Made by a program: the position numbers and the translations under genes
Notes under the pieces: model-generated
What the model was told of the DNA's origin: nothing
What the model saw: only the letters and a program-made list of their open reading frames with translations
The model's database searches: none
Assembly: GCA_030037575.1 (NCBI GenBank)
Contig: JASHRB010000683.1
Coordinates: forward strand, 1-7,312
From: Candidatus Sulfotelmatobacter sp.
Lineage (GTDB): Bacteria > Acidobacteriota > Terriglobia > Terriglobales > Acidobacteriaceae
Length of the DNA stretch: 7,312 nt
Direction: 5' to 3'
Shown: positions 1 through 6,240 of the stretch, piece after piece
Numbering within the stretch: position 1 is the stretch's first letter
Layout: each line of letters begins with the position of its first letter

Positions 1-515
1 TTTTGCGCCGGGCGGCCACGGCTGGTCATTATCCCACGCTCGATTTGAGCGCCAACTTCGGCGATATCGGGACCAACCCAAGCCAGTCCAACGGAACCTG
101 GCAGGTGGACGGCGGTATCAACATTCCCATCTTCGCCGGAGGGAAAACTCACAGCGATGTGCTCGAAGCCGAAGCCCAATTGAAGCAGGCCCGCCAGCAG
201 TTGGGCGATCTGCGCGGCCGCATCGATTATGAAGTCCGGGCTTCGCTGCTAGACTTGAATTCAGCGGCCGAGCAAGTCGAGGTCGCGCGCAGTTCGGTCG
301 ATCTCGCCGAGCAGGCGCTTACCCAATCGAAAGACCGTTACAGTGCCGGCATTACCGATAACCTGGAGGTGGTGCAGGCACAGGAGGCGGTTGCGGGCGC
401 TCACGAAAGTTACATCGAAAGCCTGTACGCCCATAACCTGGCCAAAGTGGAACTGGCTCGCTCCATCGGCGACGCCGAGCACGGAGTGAAGCAGTATCTG
501 AAGAGCCGAAACTAA
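1..515 (+). CDS. TolC-family outer membrane efflux protein, 3' part only
   Basis: This is the C-terminal ~170 residues of an outer-membrane channel of the TolC/OEP family, which forms the exit duct of tripartite efflux pumps. The frame (codons in phase with base 3) is open to the window edge, so the true start lies upstream; the TTG at base 3 is not a convincing start. Visible family marks are a beta-strand segment with the 'IPIFAGGK' turn (about residues 41-48 of the visible part), then a long heptad-like alpha-helical stretch (about 50-105). A second helical hairpin follows, containing 'DRYSAGITDN' and 'LEVVQAQEAV', and it ends in 'YAHNLAKVELARSIGDAE'. That order (strand, helix, helix, short polar tail) is that of the second structural repeat of TolC proteins. 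The stop is only 11 nt before the adaptor gene, which supports one transcript and one pump. The substrate cannot be deduced. Confidence 0.93.
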   Translation, partial: LRRAATAGHYPTLDLSANFGDIGTNPSQSNGTWQVDGGINIPIFAGGKTHSDVLEAEAQLKQARQQLGDLRGRIDYEVRASLLDLNSAAEQVEVARSSVDLAEQALTQSKDRYSAGITDNLEVVQAQEAVAGAHESYIESLYAHNLAKVELARSIGDAEHGVKQYLKSRN

Positions 516-526
516 AATCAATTTTT

Positions 527-1828
527 ATGGAACAGAGCACACAAACCCCGACCGCCGCTCCCCCGGATCAACCGGAAACCCGCTCGACCCCGCCGGAACA
601 GGCTGAAGGCCGCCCCCAACCATTACCCTCTCCCGAGCGCGACTTCCGTGTTCGTTCCTCGCGAGATAGCGCCGGTTTCCGCATCGGCCTGATCATTGCC
701 GCGGTGGTGCTGCTGGTGGCAGCGTTCTTCATCTACCGCTACATCTCGAGTTACGAATCGACCGACGATGCCCAAGTCGACGGCCACATCAATTCCATCA
801 GCGCGCGCATATCCGGCCATGTCGTCAGCCTGAATGTGCGAGACAACCAGTACGTGCCAGCCGGGCAGGTTTTGGTGGAGATCGACCCCTCCGATTATCA
901 GGTGGCTTACGAGCGCGCTAAAGCCGACTTCGAAAATGCCCAGGCTGCCGCCGCCGCCGCCGGGGTCAATGTGCCCATCACTTCGGTGAGCACGAGCACG
1001 CAGGTTTCGTCGACCGAGGCCGATGTCACCAGCGCCCGCGCCGGCATCTCCGCCGCCCGACAGCAATACGACGCGGCTAGGGCGCAGCTCTCCCAGGCCG
1101 AAGCCAACAACGTCAAAGCGCAAAACGACCTTCAGCGCTACAAGCAGTTGATCGACAAGCACGAGATTTCCGAGCAGCAGTACGATGACGCCATCGCCGC
1201 CGCCAAGGCCAATGCCGCCGCGGTCGAGGCTGCCCAGGCCAACGCCGATGCCGCTCAGGCCCAAGTCACGCAGGCCGAGGGAAGGCTGGTGCAGGCTGAG
1301 GCCAGCTATCACAATGCCCAAACTGCGCCCCGGCAAATGCAGGTGATTCGTTCGCGGGCAGAGGAAGCCGAGGCGGCTGCCCTGCAAAAGAAAGCCGAAC
1401 TCGATCAGGCGGCGCTCAATCTGCAATATTGCAAAATCGTCGCGCCCGTTTCAGGAGAAATGAGCAACCGCACCGTCGAGGTTGGTCAAAACGTCTCCCC
1501 CGGCCAGGAATTGATGAAGATCATTCCGCTTGACGATATTTGGATCACCGCCGACTTCAAGGAAACCCAGCTTCACGAGATGAAACCCGGTCAGCCGGTT
1601 ACCATCGACGTCGACGCCAACGGAAGAAGCTACAAAGGCAAAGTCGACAGCATCGCCGGCGCCAGCGGGGCATTATTCAGCCTGCTGCCGCCGGAAAATG
1701 CCACGGGCAATTATGTGAAGGTGGTGCAGCGGGTTCCGGTAAAAATCCTTCTCGATCCCGATCAGAACAAGGATCACTGGCTGCGGCCGGGAATGTCGGT
1801 CGAGCCCAAGGTCTGGATTCGCCAATGA
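527..1828 (+). CDS. emrA: EmrA/HlyD-type membrane fusion (periplasmic adaptor) protein
   Basis: A 433-residue adaptor that links the inner-membrane transporter to the TolC channel. Residues 1-50 are a Pro/Glu/Arg-rich cytoplasmic tail, 53-71 a single membrane anchor (IGLIIAAVVLLVAAFFIY), and 77-120 the first half of the biotinyl-lipoyl-like domain ('STDDAQVDGHINSISARISG', then 'VRDNQYVPAGQVLVEIDPSDY'). Residues ~125-300 form a very Ala/Gln-rich coiled-coil hairpin. The second lipoyl half is at 301-330 ('CKIVAPVSGEMSNR' through 'VEVGQNVSPGQELMKI'), and a C-terminal beta-barrel ends in 'LRPGMSVEPKVWIRQ'. It is somewhat longer than E. coli EmrA (about 390 residues), mainly through the N-terminal tail and the helical hairpin. 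The ATG at 527 has no clear Shine-Dalgarno; it follows the tolC stop by 11 nt, so translation may be coupled. A large open frame on the opposite strand here is a composition shadow. The symbol is by family resemblance; the drug substrate is unknown. Confidence 0.93.
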   Translation: MEQSTQTPTAAPPDQPETRSTPPEQAEGRPQPLPSPERDFRVRSSRDSAGFRIGLIIAAVVLLVAAFFIYRYISSYESTDDAQVDGHINSISARISGHVVSLNVRDNQYVPAGQVLVEIDPSDYQVAYERAKADFENAQAAAAAAGVNVPITSVSTSTQVSSTEADVTSARAGISAARQQYDAARAQLSQAEANNVKAQNDLQRYKQLIDKHEISEQQYDDAIAAAKANAAAVEAAQANADAAQAQVTQAEGRLVQAEASYHNAQTAPRQMQVIRSRAEEAEAAALQKKAELDQAALNLQYCKIVAPVSGEMSNRTVEVGQNVSPGQELMKIIPLDDIWITADFKETQLHEMKPGQPVTIDVDANGRSYKGKVDSIAGASGALFSLLPPENATGNYVKVVQRVPVKILLDPDQNKDHWLRPGMSVEPKVWIRQ

Positions 1829-3411
1829 GCGCGGCCGCAGCCGCGCTCGACAGCCCCGAGGTCTGGCGTCCGGCGATTAACCCGTGGATCATCGCCGTCA
1901 CTGTGACCTTGGCAACGTTCATGGAGGTGCTCGACACTTCCATCGCCAACGTCTCTCTCCCGCATATCGCCGGCAGTCTCTCCGCCGGTGTGGATGAGAG
2001 CACTTGGATTCTCACCTCTTATCTGGTCTCGAACGCCATCGTCCTTCCGCTCAGCGGATGGTTGTCTTCCATCATGGGACGGCGCAACTTTTATATGAGT
2101 TGCGTGGGCGTATTCACTGTGAGTTCTTTTCTGTGTGGCCTGGCGCCGAACCTGGCAACCCTCATCTTCTTTCGCGTTCTGCAAGGCGCCGGCGGCGGGG
2201 GATTGCAGCCGAGCGAGCAGGCGATACTGGCCGACACGTTCCCTCCGGCCAAACGCGGTATGGCATTCGCCGTTTACGGCGTAGCGGTCGTCACCGCCCC
2301 GGCGATCGGCCCCACGCTTGGCGGATGGATCACCGACAACTTCACCTGGCGCTGGATTTTCTTCATCAATATCCCGGTCGGAATCATTTCCGTCCTCCTT
2401 ACCTCGCGGCTCATTGAGGACCCGCCGTTTCTCAAGCGCCGGCGTCTCCGCGAAACCCATATCGACTACATCGGGCTTGGTTTGGTGGCGCTGGGCCTGG
2501 GAACGTTGCAGGTGGTCCTCGACAAAGGCCAGCGCGATGACTGGTTCGACTCGCACTTCATCGTGACTCTCTCCATCATCAGCGCGATCGCTTTGCTGTT
2601 TGCGATTTACTGGGAGTGGACCCATAAGGATCCGGTGGTCGACCTGCACCTGTTCCGCGATCGCACCTTCGGAATCTCCAACCTGCTGATGTTTATGCTG
2701 GGCTTTGCTTTGCTCGGCAGCACGCTGCTGCTGCCCTTGTTCATGCAGACTCTCCTTGGCTATACCGCCGAGCGCTCCGGGCTGGCGCTCATGCCCGGCG
2801 GCTTCACCATCATGATTCTGTTGCCCCTGGTTGGATTTCTGCTCTCGCGCTACAGCCCTCGCTGGATGCTGTTTTTTGGATTGGCCATGCTTTCGGTCTC
2901 TTTGTTCAACATGACCGGCTTCGATTTGCAAATGGATTTCCGCAGCGTGGTGCTGGCCCGCGTTTTGCAGGCGGCGGGTATGGCTTTTCTTTTCGTCCCC
3001 ATCAACACCGCCGCCTATGCTTTTCTGCCCCGCGACAAAAATAACGCCGCTTCAGGCCTGATGAACCTGGCCCGCAACATCGGAGGCAGCGTGGGGATTT
3101 CCTTCGTGGCTACCATGCTGGATCGCCGCACCCAGGCCCATCTGAATTATTTCTCGCGCAATCTCAGCGCCACGAACCCCGCCTTCCGGACCATGCTGCA
3201 GGGAGCAGCGCAAGCCATGCGGCACCATGGCGCCAGCACCGCCTTTGCCGCGCGCCAGGCTTATGCCCTGGCGGGCGCTACCGTGCAGCGCCAGGCCGCC
3301 ATGCTTTCCTACATCGATGACTTCCAGATTCTCGGCATCGCCATCCTGGCGATGCTGCCCCTGGTCTTTTTGGTGAAGAAGGGCAAACCCGGCGGCGTGG
3401 CGGTACACTGA
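1825..3411 (+). CDS. emrB: DHA2-family MFS multidrug transporter, EmrB type (14 TM)
   Basis: A 528-residue inner-membrane proton/drug antiporter of the DHA2 (14-TM) family, the energised component of the pump. TM1 carries the family motif 'LDTSIANVSLPHIAGSL' (36-52). The TM2-3 loop has a motif-A version 'GWLSSIMGRR' (78-87) that lacks the acidic residue usual in other MFS families. TM4 has motif B 'RVLQGAGGGG' (117-126), and TM5 has the antiporter motif C 'APAIGPTLGGW' (158-168). Residues ~434-497, before the last TM, form a long periplasmic loop, as in EmrB proteins that dock an EmrA partner. I chose the ATG at 1825, which overlaps the emrA stop in ATGA. The same frame is open back to 1540, but that extension lies inside emrA and reads as non-membrane basic sequence. 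There is no Shine-Dalgarno, so translational coupling to emrA is likely. Substrate is not predictable. Confidence 0.94.
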   Translation: MSAAAAALDSPEVWRPAINPWIIAVTVTLATFMEVLDTSIANVSLPHIAGSLSAGVDESTWILTSYLVSNAIVLPLSGWLSSIMGRRNFYMSCVGVFTVSSFLCGLAPNLATLIFFRVLQGAGGGGLQPSEQAILADTFPPAKRGMAFAVYGVAVVTAPAIGPTLGGWITDNFTWRWIFFINIPVGIISVLLTSRLIEDPPFLKRRRLRETHIDYIGLGLVALGLGTLQVVLDKGQRDDWFDSHFIVTLSIISAIALLFAIYWEWTHKDPVVDLHLFRDRTFGISNLLMFMLGFALLGSTLLLPLFMQTLLGYTAERSGLALMPGGFTIMILLPLVGFLLSRYSPRWMLFFGLAMLSVSLFNMTGFDLQMDFRSVVLARVLQAAGMAFLFVPINTAAYAFLPRDKNNAASGLMNLARNIGGSVGISFVATMLDRRTQAHLNYFSRNLSATNPAFRTMLQGAAQAMRHHGASTAFAARQAYALAGATVQRQAAMLSYIDDFQILGIAILAMLPLVFLVKKGKPGGVAVH

Positions 3412-3446
3412 TACGCGGTATTTTTGCCGGTGAGATTCGCGCTAAA

Positions 3447-3456
3447 CTAGGCCTAG
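3447..3456. repeat. 10-bp perfect palindrome CTAGGCCTAG next to the kinase start
   Basis: The ten bases read the same on both strands and end 2 bp before the ATG at 3459. They contain the only AGG (3449-3451) that could serve as a Shine-Dalgarno for the downstream gene, with 7 nt to the ATG. An alternative pairing is CGCTA (3440-3444) with TAGCG (3454-3458). Either structure would partly hide the ribosome binding site, or the DNA could be a small operator. That role is inference only, since a 10-bp palindrome can occur by chance. Confidence 0.35.
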
Positions 3457-3458
3457 CG

Positions 3459-4118
3459 ATGTTTCGCCTCGTCACCGTCGAGCGGGAGTATGGTTGCGGT
3501 GGTGGTGTCATCGCTGCCCAACTGGCCAAACACCTGGGATGGAATCTCTGGGATAAGCGCCTGACCGAAGAAATCGCCCGCCTGGCCAACGTCGATCCCT
3601 CCGCCGTGAGGCGCTGCGACGAACGCATGGACAGCCGGCTTTATCGCCTGGCAAAAACTTTCTGGCGCGGTAGCCACGAGCGCAGCTCACAGCTTTCCGG
3701 CCAGGTGTTCGACACCGATTGCATGATGTCAATGATGGAGCAGATCACCGCCCGAATCGCCCAGGAAGGGAACTCGGTGGTCGTGGGGCGTGGCGCGCCG
3801 TTTTTTCTGCGCGATCATCCCCACGCCTTTCACGTTTTTCTTTATGCGCCCCGCGCTGAGAAAGTGCGCCGGCTTCTGGGAGAAGGTTGCCGCGAGTCGG
3901 AGGCCGAAGAGTTGGTCGATACCGTCGACCGTGAACGCATAGCCTACGTCAAACATTATTTCAACGCGAACTGGCCCACCCGCTCTCTCTACCACGTGAT
4001 GATCAACACCGCGGTCGGCAACGAATCGGTGATTGAGACCATTCTGCACACCATGCAGCTGGTCCAAGGCCAGCCTAAAGCCACCGATTACGAACCGCCC
4101 AGAGTGCCTGCCATCTAA
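3459..4118 (+). CDS. Cytidylate-kinase-like P-loop protein
   Basis: A 219-residue soluble protein of the cytidylate-kinase-like family, an NMP-kinase-fold group distinct from the housekeeping Cmk. The N-terminus 'VTVEREYGCGGGVIAAQLAKHLGW' (split here: VEREYGCGGG at 7-16, then the helix to 28) corresponds to the family's nucleotide-binding 'REYGSGG' loop. Further marks are 'DKRLTEEIA' (32-40), 'SVVVGRGAPFFL' (106-117, the second strand and the start of the NMP-binding part), 'VFLYAPRAEKVRRL' (126-139), 'DRERIAYVKHYF' (157-168), and the C-terminal 'YHVMINTAVG' (178-187). By family, it probably phosphorylates a nucleotide or related small molecule using ATP, but the substrate is unproven and I do not assign CMP. 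It starts 47 bp after emrB in the same direction and could be read through from the pump operon. No clear promoter is visible in the gap. The ATG at 3459 is preceded by a weak AGG inside a palindrome. Confidence 0.85.
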   Translation: MFRLVTVEREYGCGGGVIAAQLAKHLGWNLWDKRLTEEIARLANVDPSAVRRCDERMDSRLYRLAKTFWRGSHERSSQLSGQVFDTDCMMSMMEQITARIAQEGNSVVVGRGAPFFLRDHPHAFHVFLYAPRAEKVRRLLGEGCRESEAEELVDTVDRERIAYVKHYFNANWPTRSLYHVMINTAVGNESVIETILHTMQLVQGQPKATDYEPPRVPAI

Positions 4119-4120
4119 AA

Positions 4121-5149
4121 TTAACTTGAGCGCCCGTGCGCCCGCCGTTGCGGTGCCGGGCAGCAGTCTTCCGCGCAAACATCCGGCCGTACACCAAGCG
4201 ATCCCAGCGATCGTCTTTCCTTAGTGGGATCGATGCGCTCCAAAACTAGTTCGCGAATCATGGCGATAAACTTCGGGTGCACCCCCACCGTTCCCGCCCG
4301 CGCCATCGGCAATGCCAGCGAGTGGCAAAGTTGCCGTGCCTCCACATCGAGGTCGTATCGAACTTCCATGTGATCGGAGATGAAACCGATCGGCGCCAGC
4401 ACTACTGCGGACGACAGATTCCGCGCCTGCACCTGGCGCAAATAGTCGAGAAGGTCGGGCTCCAGCCAAGGCTGGCCGGGCGCGCCGCTGCGGCTTTGAT
4501 ACACAAGCGCATCGTTCTTGTGGCCGAGCGCCTGCGAAACCAGGCGTCGCACTTCTTCCAACTGCCTTACATAGTCGCTTGTGTTGGCCATCGAAACCGG
4601 GATGCTGTGACCCGTGTAAATAATCTGCACGTTTTCTGGTTTATCTGCCGGAATGGCCTGCAGCGCATCCTTGACTCGCTCGACCGTCGCTTCCATAAAT
4701 GCCGGATGGTTAAAAAATGCCCGCAGTTTGTCGACCTGGGGTGCACCCACTCCTACTTCGTTCTGCGCCCATGCGATGTCTTCGCGATATTGTCGGCATC
4801 CCGGATAGGAACTATATGCAGAGGTCACAAAAGCCAGGGCTCTTCGAACCCCGTCCTGCTTCATCCTATGCAAGGTTTCGGCAAGCAGCGGATGCCAGTT
4901 GCGGTTTCCCCAATAGACCGGCAGTTGGGGACCGTGTCTGTCGAGTTCAGCCTCCAGCCGAGCGATCAGCTCGCGCGTCTGCTGGTTAATCGGGCTCCTG
5001 CCTTCGAAGTGGTAATAGTGCTCGGCCACGGCGAGCAAGCGCTCCCGCGGAATATTTCTGCCGCGCAGCACCTTTTCGAGAAAAGGAATTACGTCTTGTT
5101 TCGACTCCGGCCCTCCGAAGGAAACGACAAGGATTGCGTCGTACGGCAT
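4121..5149 (-). CDS. hemH: Ferrochelatase (heme synthesis iron insertion)
   Basis: A 342-residue cytoplasmic or membrane-associated enzyme that inserts Fe2+ into a porphyrin at the end of heme synthesis. Family marks are 'YDAILVVSFGGPES' (3-16), 'FLEKVLRGRNIPRERL' (23-38), 'SPINQQTREL' (52-61), 'YWGNRNWHPLL' (79-89), and 'SSYPGCRQYRED' (113-124). 'TGHSIPVSMA' (179-188) carries the metal-site His181, and 'QSRSGAPGQPWLEPD' (218-232) and 'PIGFISDHMEVRYDLD' (253-268) the catalytic Glu262. Cys118 together with the tail Cys325-x3-Cys329-Cys330 fits the [2Fe-2S]-binding pattern known from actinobacterial ferrochelatases. I chose the ATG at 5149 because the conserved sequence begins there; the in-frame ATG at 5161 adds four residues, and a longer frame to 5281 adds unlikely Arg-rich sequence. 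A GAGG lies 13 nt upstream of 5149. Whether it acts on protoporphyrin (heme b route) or coproporphyrin is not decided by sequence alone. No other heme genes are in the window. Confidence 0.95.
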   Translation of the reverse strand: MPYDAILVVSFGGPESKQDVIPFLEKVLRGRNIPRERLLAVAEHYYHFEGRSPINQQTRELIARLEAELDRHGPQLPVYWGNRNWHPLLAETLHRMKQDGVRRALAFVTSAYSSYPGCRQYREDIAWAQNEVGVGAPQVDKLRAFFNHPAFMEATVERVKDALQAIPADKPENVQIIYTGHSIPVSMANTSDYVRQLEEVRRLVSQALGHKNDALVYQSRSGAPGQPWLEPDLLDYLRQVQARNLSSAVVLAPIGFISDHMEVRYDLDVEARQLCHSLALPMARAGTVGVHPKFIAMIRELVLERIDPTKERRSLGSLGVRPDVCAEDCCPAPQRRAHGRSS

Positions 5150-5258
5150 GACAGTGAGCATACCTCGCAGCGAGCGAGAGAATGAAATCTCGAAGCAAGC
5201 GGCTGCCAGTCTGGGCCGCGGCCGGAGGAATCGGGTGGTTCGGGCTGCTCGTGCCGAC

Positions 5259-5274
5259 CGACCGTGGCCGGTCG
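5259..5274. repeat. Small perfect hairpin upstream of hemH
   Basis: CGACCG (5259-5264) and CGGTCG (5269-5274) are exact reverse complements separated by the 4-base loop TGGC. The hairpin lies 110 bp upstream of the hemH start, a distance compatible with a leader structure or protein-binding site. There is no following T-run on either strand, so it is not a standard intrinsic terminator. A neighbouring perfect palindrome, GGCCGCGGCC, sits at 5214-5223. Function is unknown, and GC-rich DNA yields such repeats by chance. Confidence 0.3.
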
Positions 5275-5587
5275 AGCGCAATACTCAGCTCTGCCAATCT
5301 GGGCCACACCTGGTCCCTGCGGTGGCGCCTGGCCATATCAGTGGGGAAGCGCGGGCGGCGATGATCGCGAGCACTTGCGGCGGTGGAAGCGTCCGTGGCT
5401 GTAGGAAGGATCGCCCCGACAATAATCTGAAGCGCGTCACCCGCCTTGGGCAACATCCGCAATCACACACCCGAATTGATTTTTATCCGTGCTTTTTCGG
5501 ATGCTCGCCGTACCGACCCCCTTCCGGATCGATTTTCCCATGCGACGGTCGATCGACATCGGCTGCGCGGCAGGAGTTGCCGCGATC

Positions 5588-5600
5588 GGAACGCGGTTCC
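5588..5600. repeat. Short inverted repeat GGAAC-GCG-GTTCC
   Basis: A perfect 5-bp stem with a 3-base loop in the gene-free stretch. It has a C/G-rich flank and no T-run, so it is not a terminator. It is recorded because it is one of few ordered elements in this region; chance occurrence is quite possible. Confidence 0.2.
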
Positions 5601-5900
5601 CGCCGGGGGAGGGTTAGGCCTGCGAAGGTAAGCTACAAGGACCCGGCGCGGCTCAACATGCGTGGCGGCGTCCTCTTGATTGCTTTGCCTTCCACCAAAA
5701 TACCTGCGGGCAAAGCACGTGCGAATCGCGACCACCGGCTCCGGCGGCCGCGCCTCAGCTGCTGGACGGGAAGTTTGAGCGGCGCAGACGCCCGAGGCGG
5801 CCAACAGCAAAGCCATCAATTGTGCCGCCCGGTGTGGTGGAAAAGGCGCCGACCGTCTCGTGGGACCTTTGCTTCATAATTCTCTACTTGCGCGCGGCGA

Positions 5901-5918
5901 TGCAGTTTTTGCACTGCA
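5901..5918. repeat. Inverted repeat TGCAG-n8-CTGCA in an AT-richer patch
   Basis: TGCAG (5901-5905) and CTGCA (5914-5918) flank an eight-base T-rich spacer. The surrounding ~60 bp is noticeably more AT-rich than the rest of the gap, as is common for regulatory DNA. The arms could be an operator half-site pair, but no recognised regulator consensus matches, and no promoter pair is placed suitably around it. Confidence 0.2.
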
Positions 5919-6240
5919 AGATTGTTATTCCCCTGGACGAAATCCACCGTATCAACGGCCTTTCCTCTACTACCCACCAAGGCTGGGTTCATCGCCGACA
6001 CTGCTTGAGCTCAAAAGGCCACGATTCCTCGGCTGATCTGTGACCAAACCAGGTCGGGGCTCGTCTAACGAAAGGCATGGCTTCTGCGGGCCGCTCGTAC
6101 CTGCATCGTCCACAGCGCTACCATTTCATGATACCGGCATCGAAACCCGCTGCGGTCGCTTGAAAACCAGAAAGGAAGAGGCTGGTGGTATTGAGCGGAA
6201 TCTTTCGAGCGCATCTGCATGTTAGGCTTTTCCGGGGGTT

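Larger units (their letters stand above)
5150..6240. other. 1.09-kb intergenic stretch without a convincing gene
   Basis: This lies between the divergently oriented hemH and MFS transporter genes. All frames here are short or read as Arg/Pro/Ser-rich, low-quality protein without recognisable domains, and stops are frequent in the right half. The only frame with any gene-like mark is on the minus strand at 5816-5463, whose first ~16 residues (MALLLAASGVCAAQ) resemble a short signal peptide. The rest (Arg-rich, no motif) does not look like a folded exported protein, and there is no Shine-Dalgarno. I looked for tRNA T-loop and anticodon-arm patterns, terminators with a U-run, and sigma-70 promoter pairs and found none that hold. 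An isolated CATAAT at 5875-5880 lacks a -35 partner. The stretch presumably holds the hemH and MFS promoters and may contain gene remnants or a structured RNA. Confidence 0.6.

Noticed and set aside
623..1426. Minus-strand 267-codon open frame
   Set aside because: Gly/Leu-rich mirror of the Ala/Gln-rich emrA hairpin; no domain, and the sense gene is certain.
1540..1824. N-terminal extension of the EmrB frame giving a 623-residue protein
   Set aside because: It lies wholly within emrA, reads as Arg/Gln-rich non-membrane sequence, and the EmrB family begins just before TM1, matching ATG 1825.
1774..2931. Minus-strand 385-codon open frame
   Set aside because: Shadow of emrB; its Gln/Glu/Arg/His-rich translation is what the reverse complement of hydrophobic codons gives.
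3412..3458. Terminator or sigma-70 promoter between emrB and the kinase gene
   Set aside because: TATTTTTG resembles a T-run but no stem precedes it; TTGCCG (3424-3429) and TAAACT (3443-3448) are only 13 bp apart, too close for a promoter pair.
4277..5185. Plus-strand 302-codon open frame
   Set aside because: Antisense shadow of hemH, which has unmistakable ferrochelatase motifs.
5161..5281. Longer hemH starts at 5161 or 5281
   Set aside because: Residues added from 5281 are Arg-rich and unlike the family; 5161 has a GAGG almost touching the ATG, too close for use. 5161 stays a minor possibility.
5148..5879. Plus-strand 243-codon open frame in the gap
   Set aside because: Arg/Ser/Pro-rich with no motif, no ribosome site, and it begins inside the hemH start region on the opposite strand; explained by GC-rich composition.
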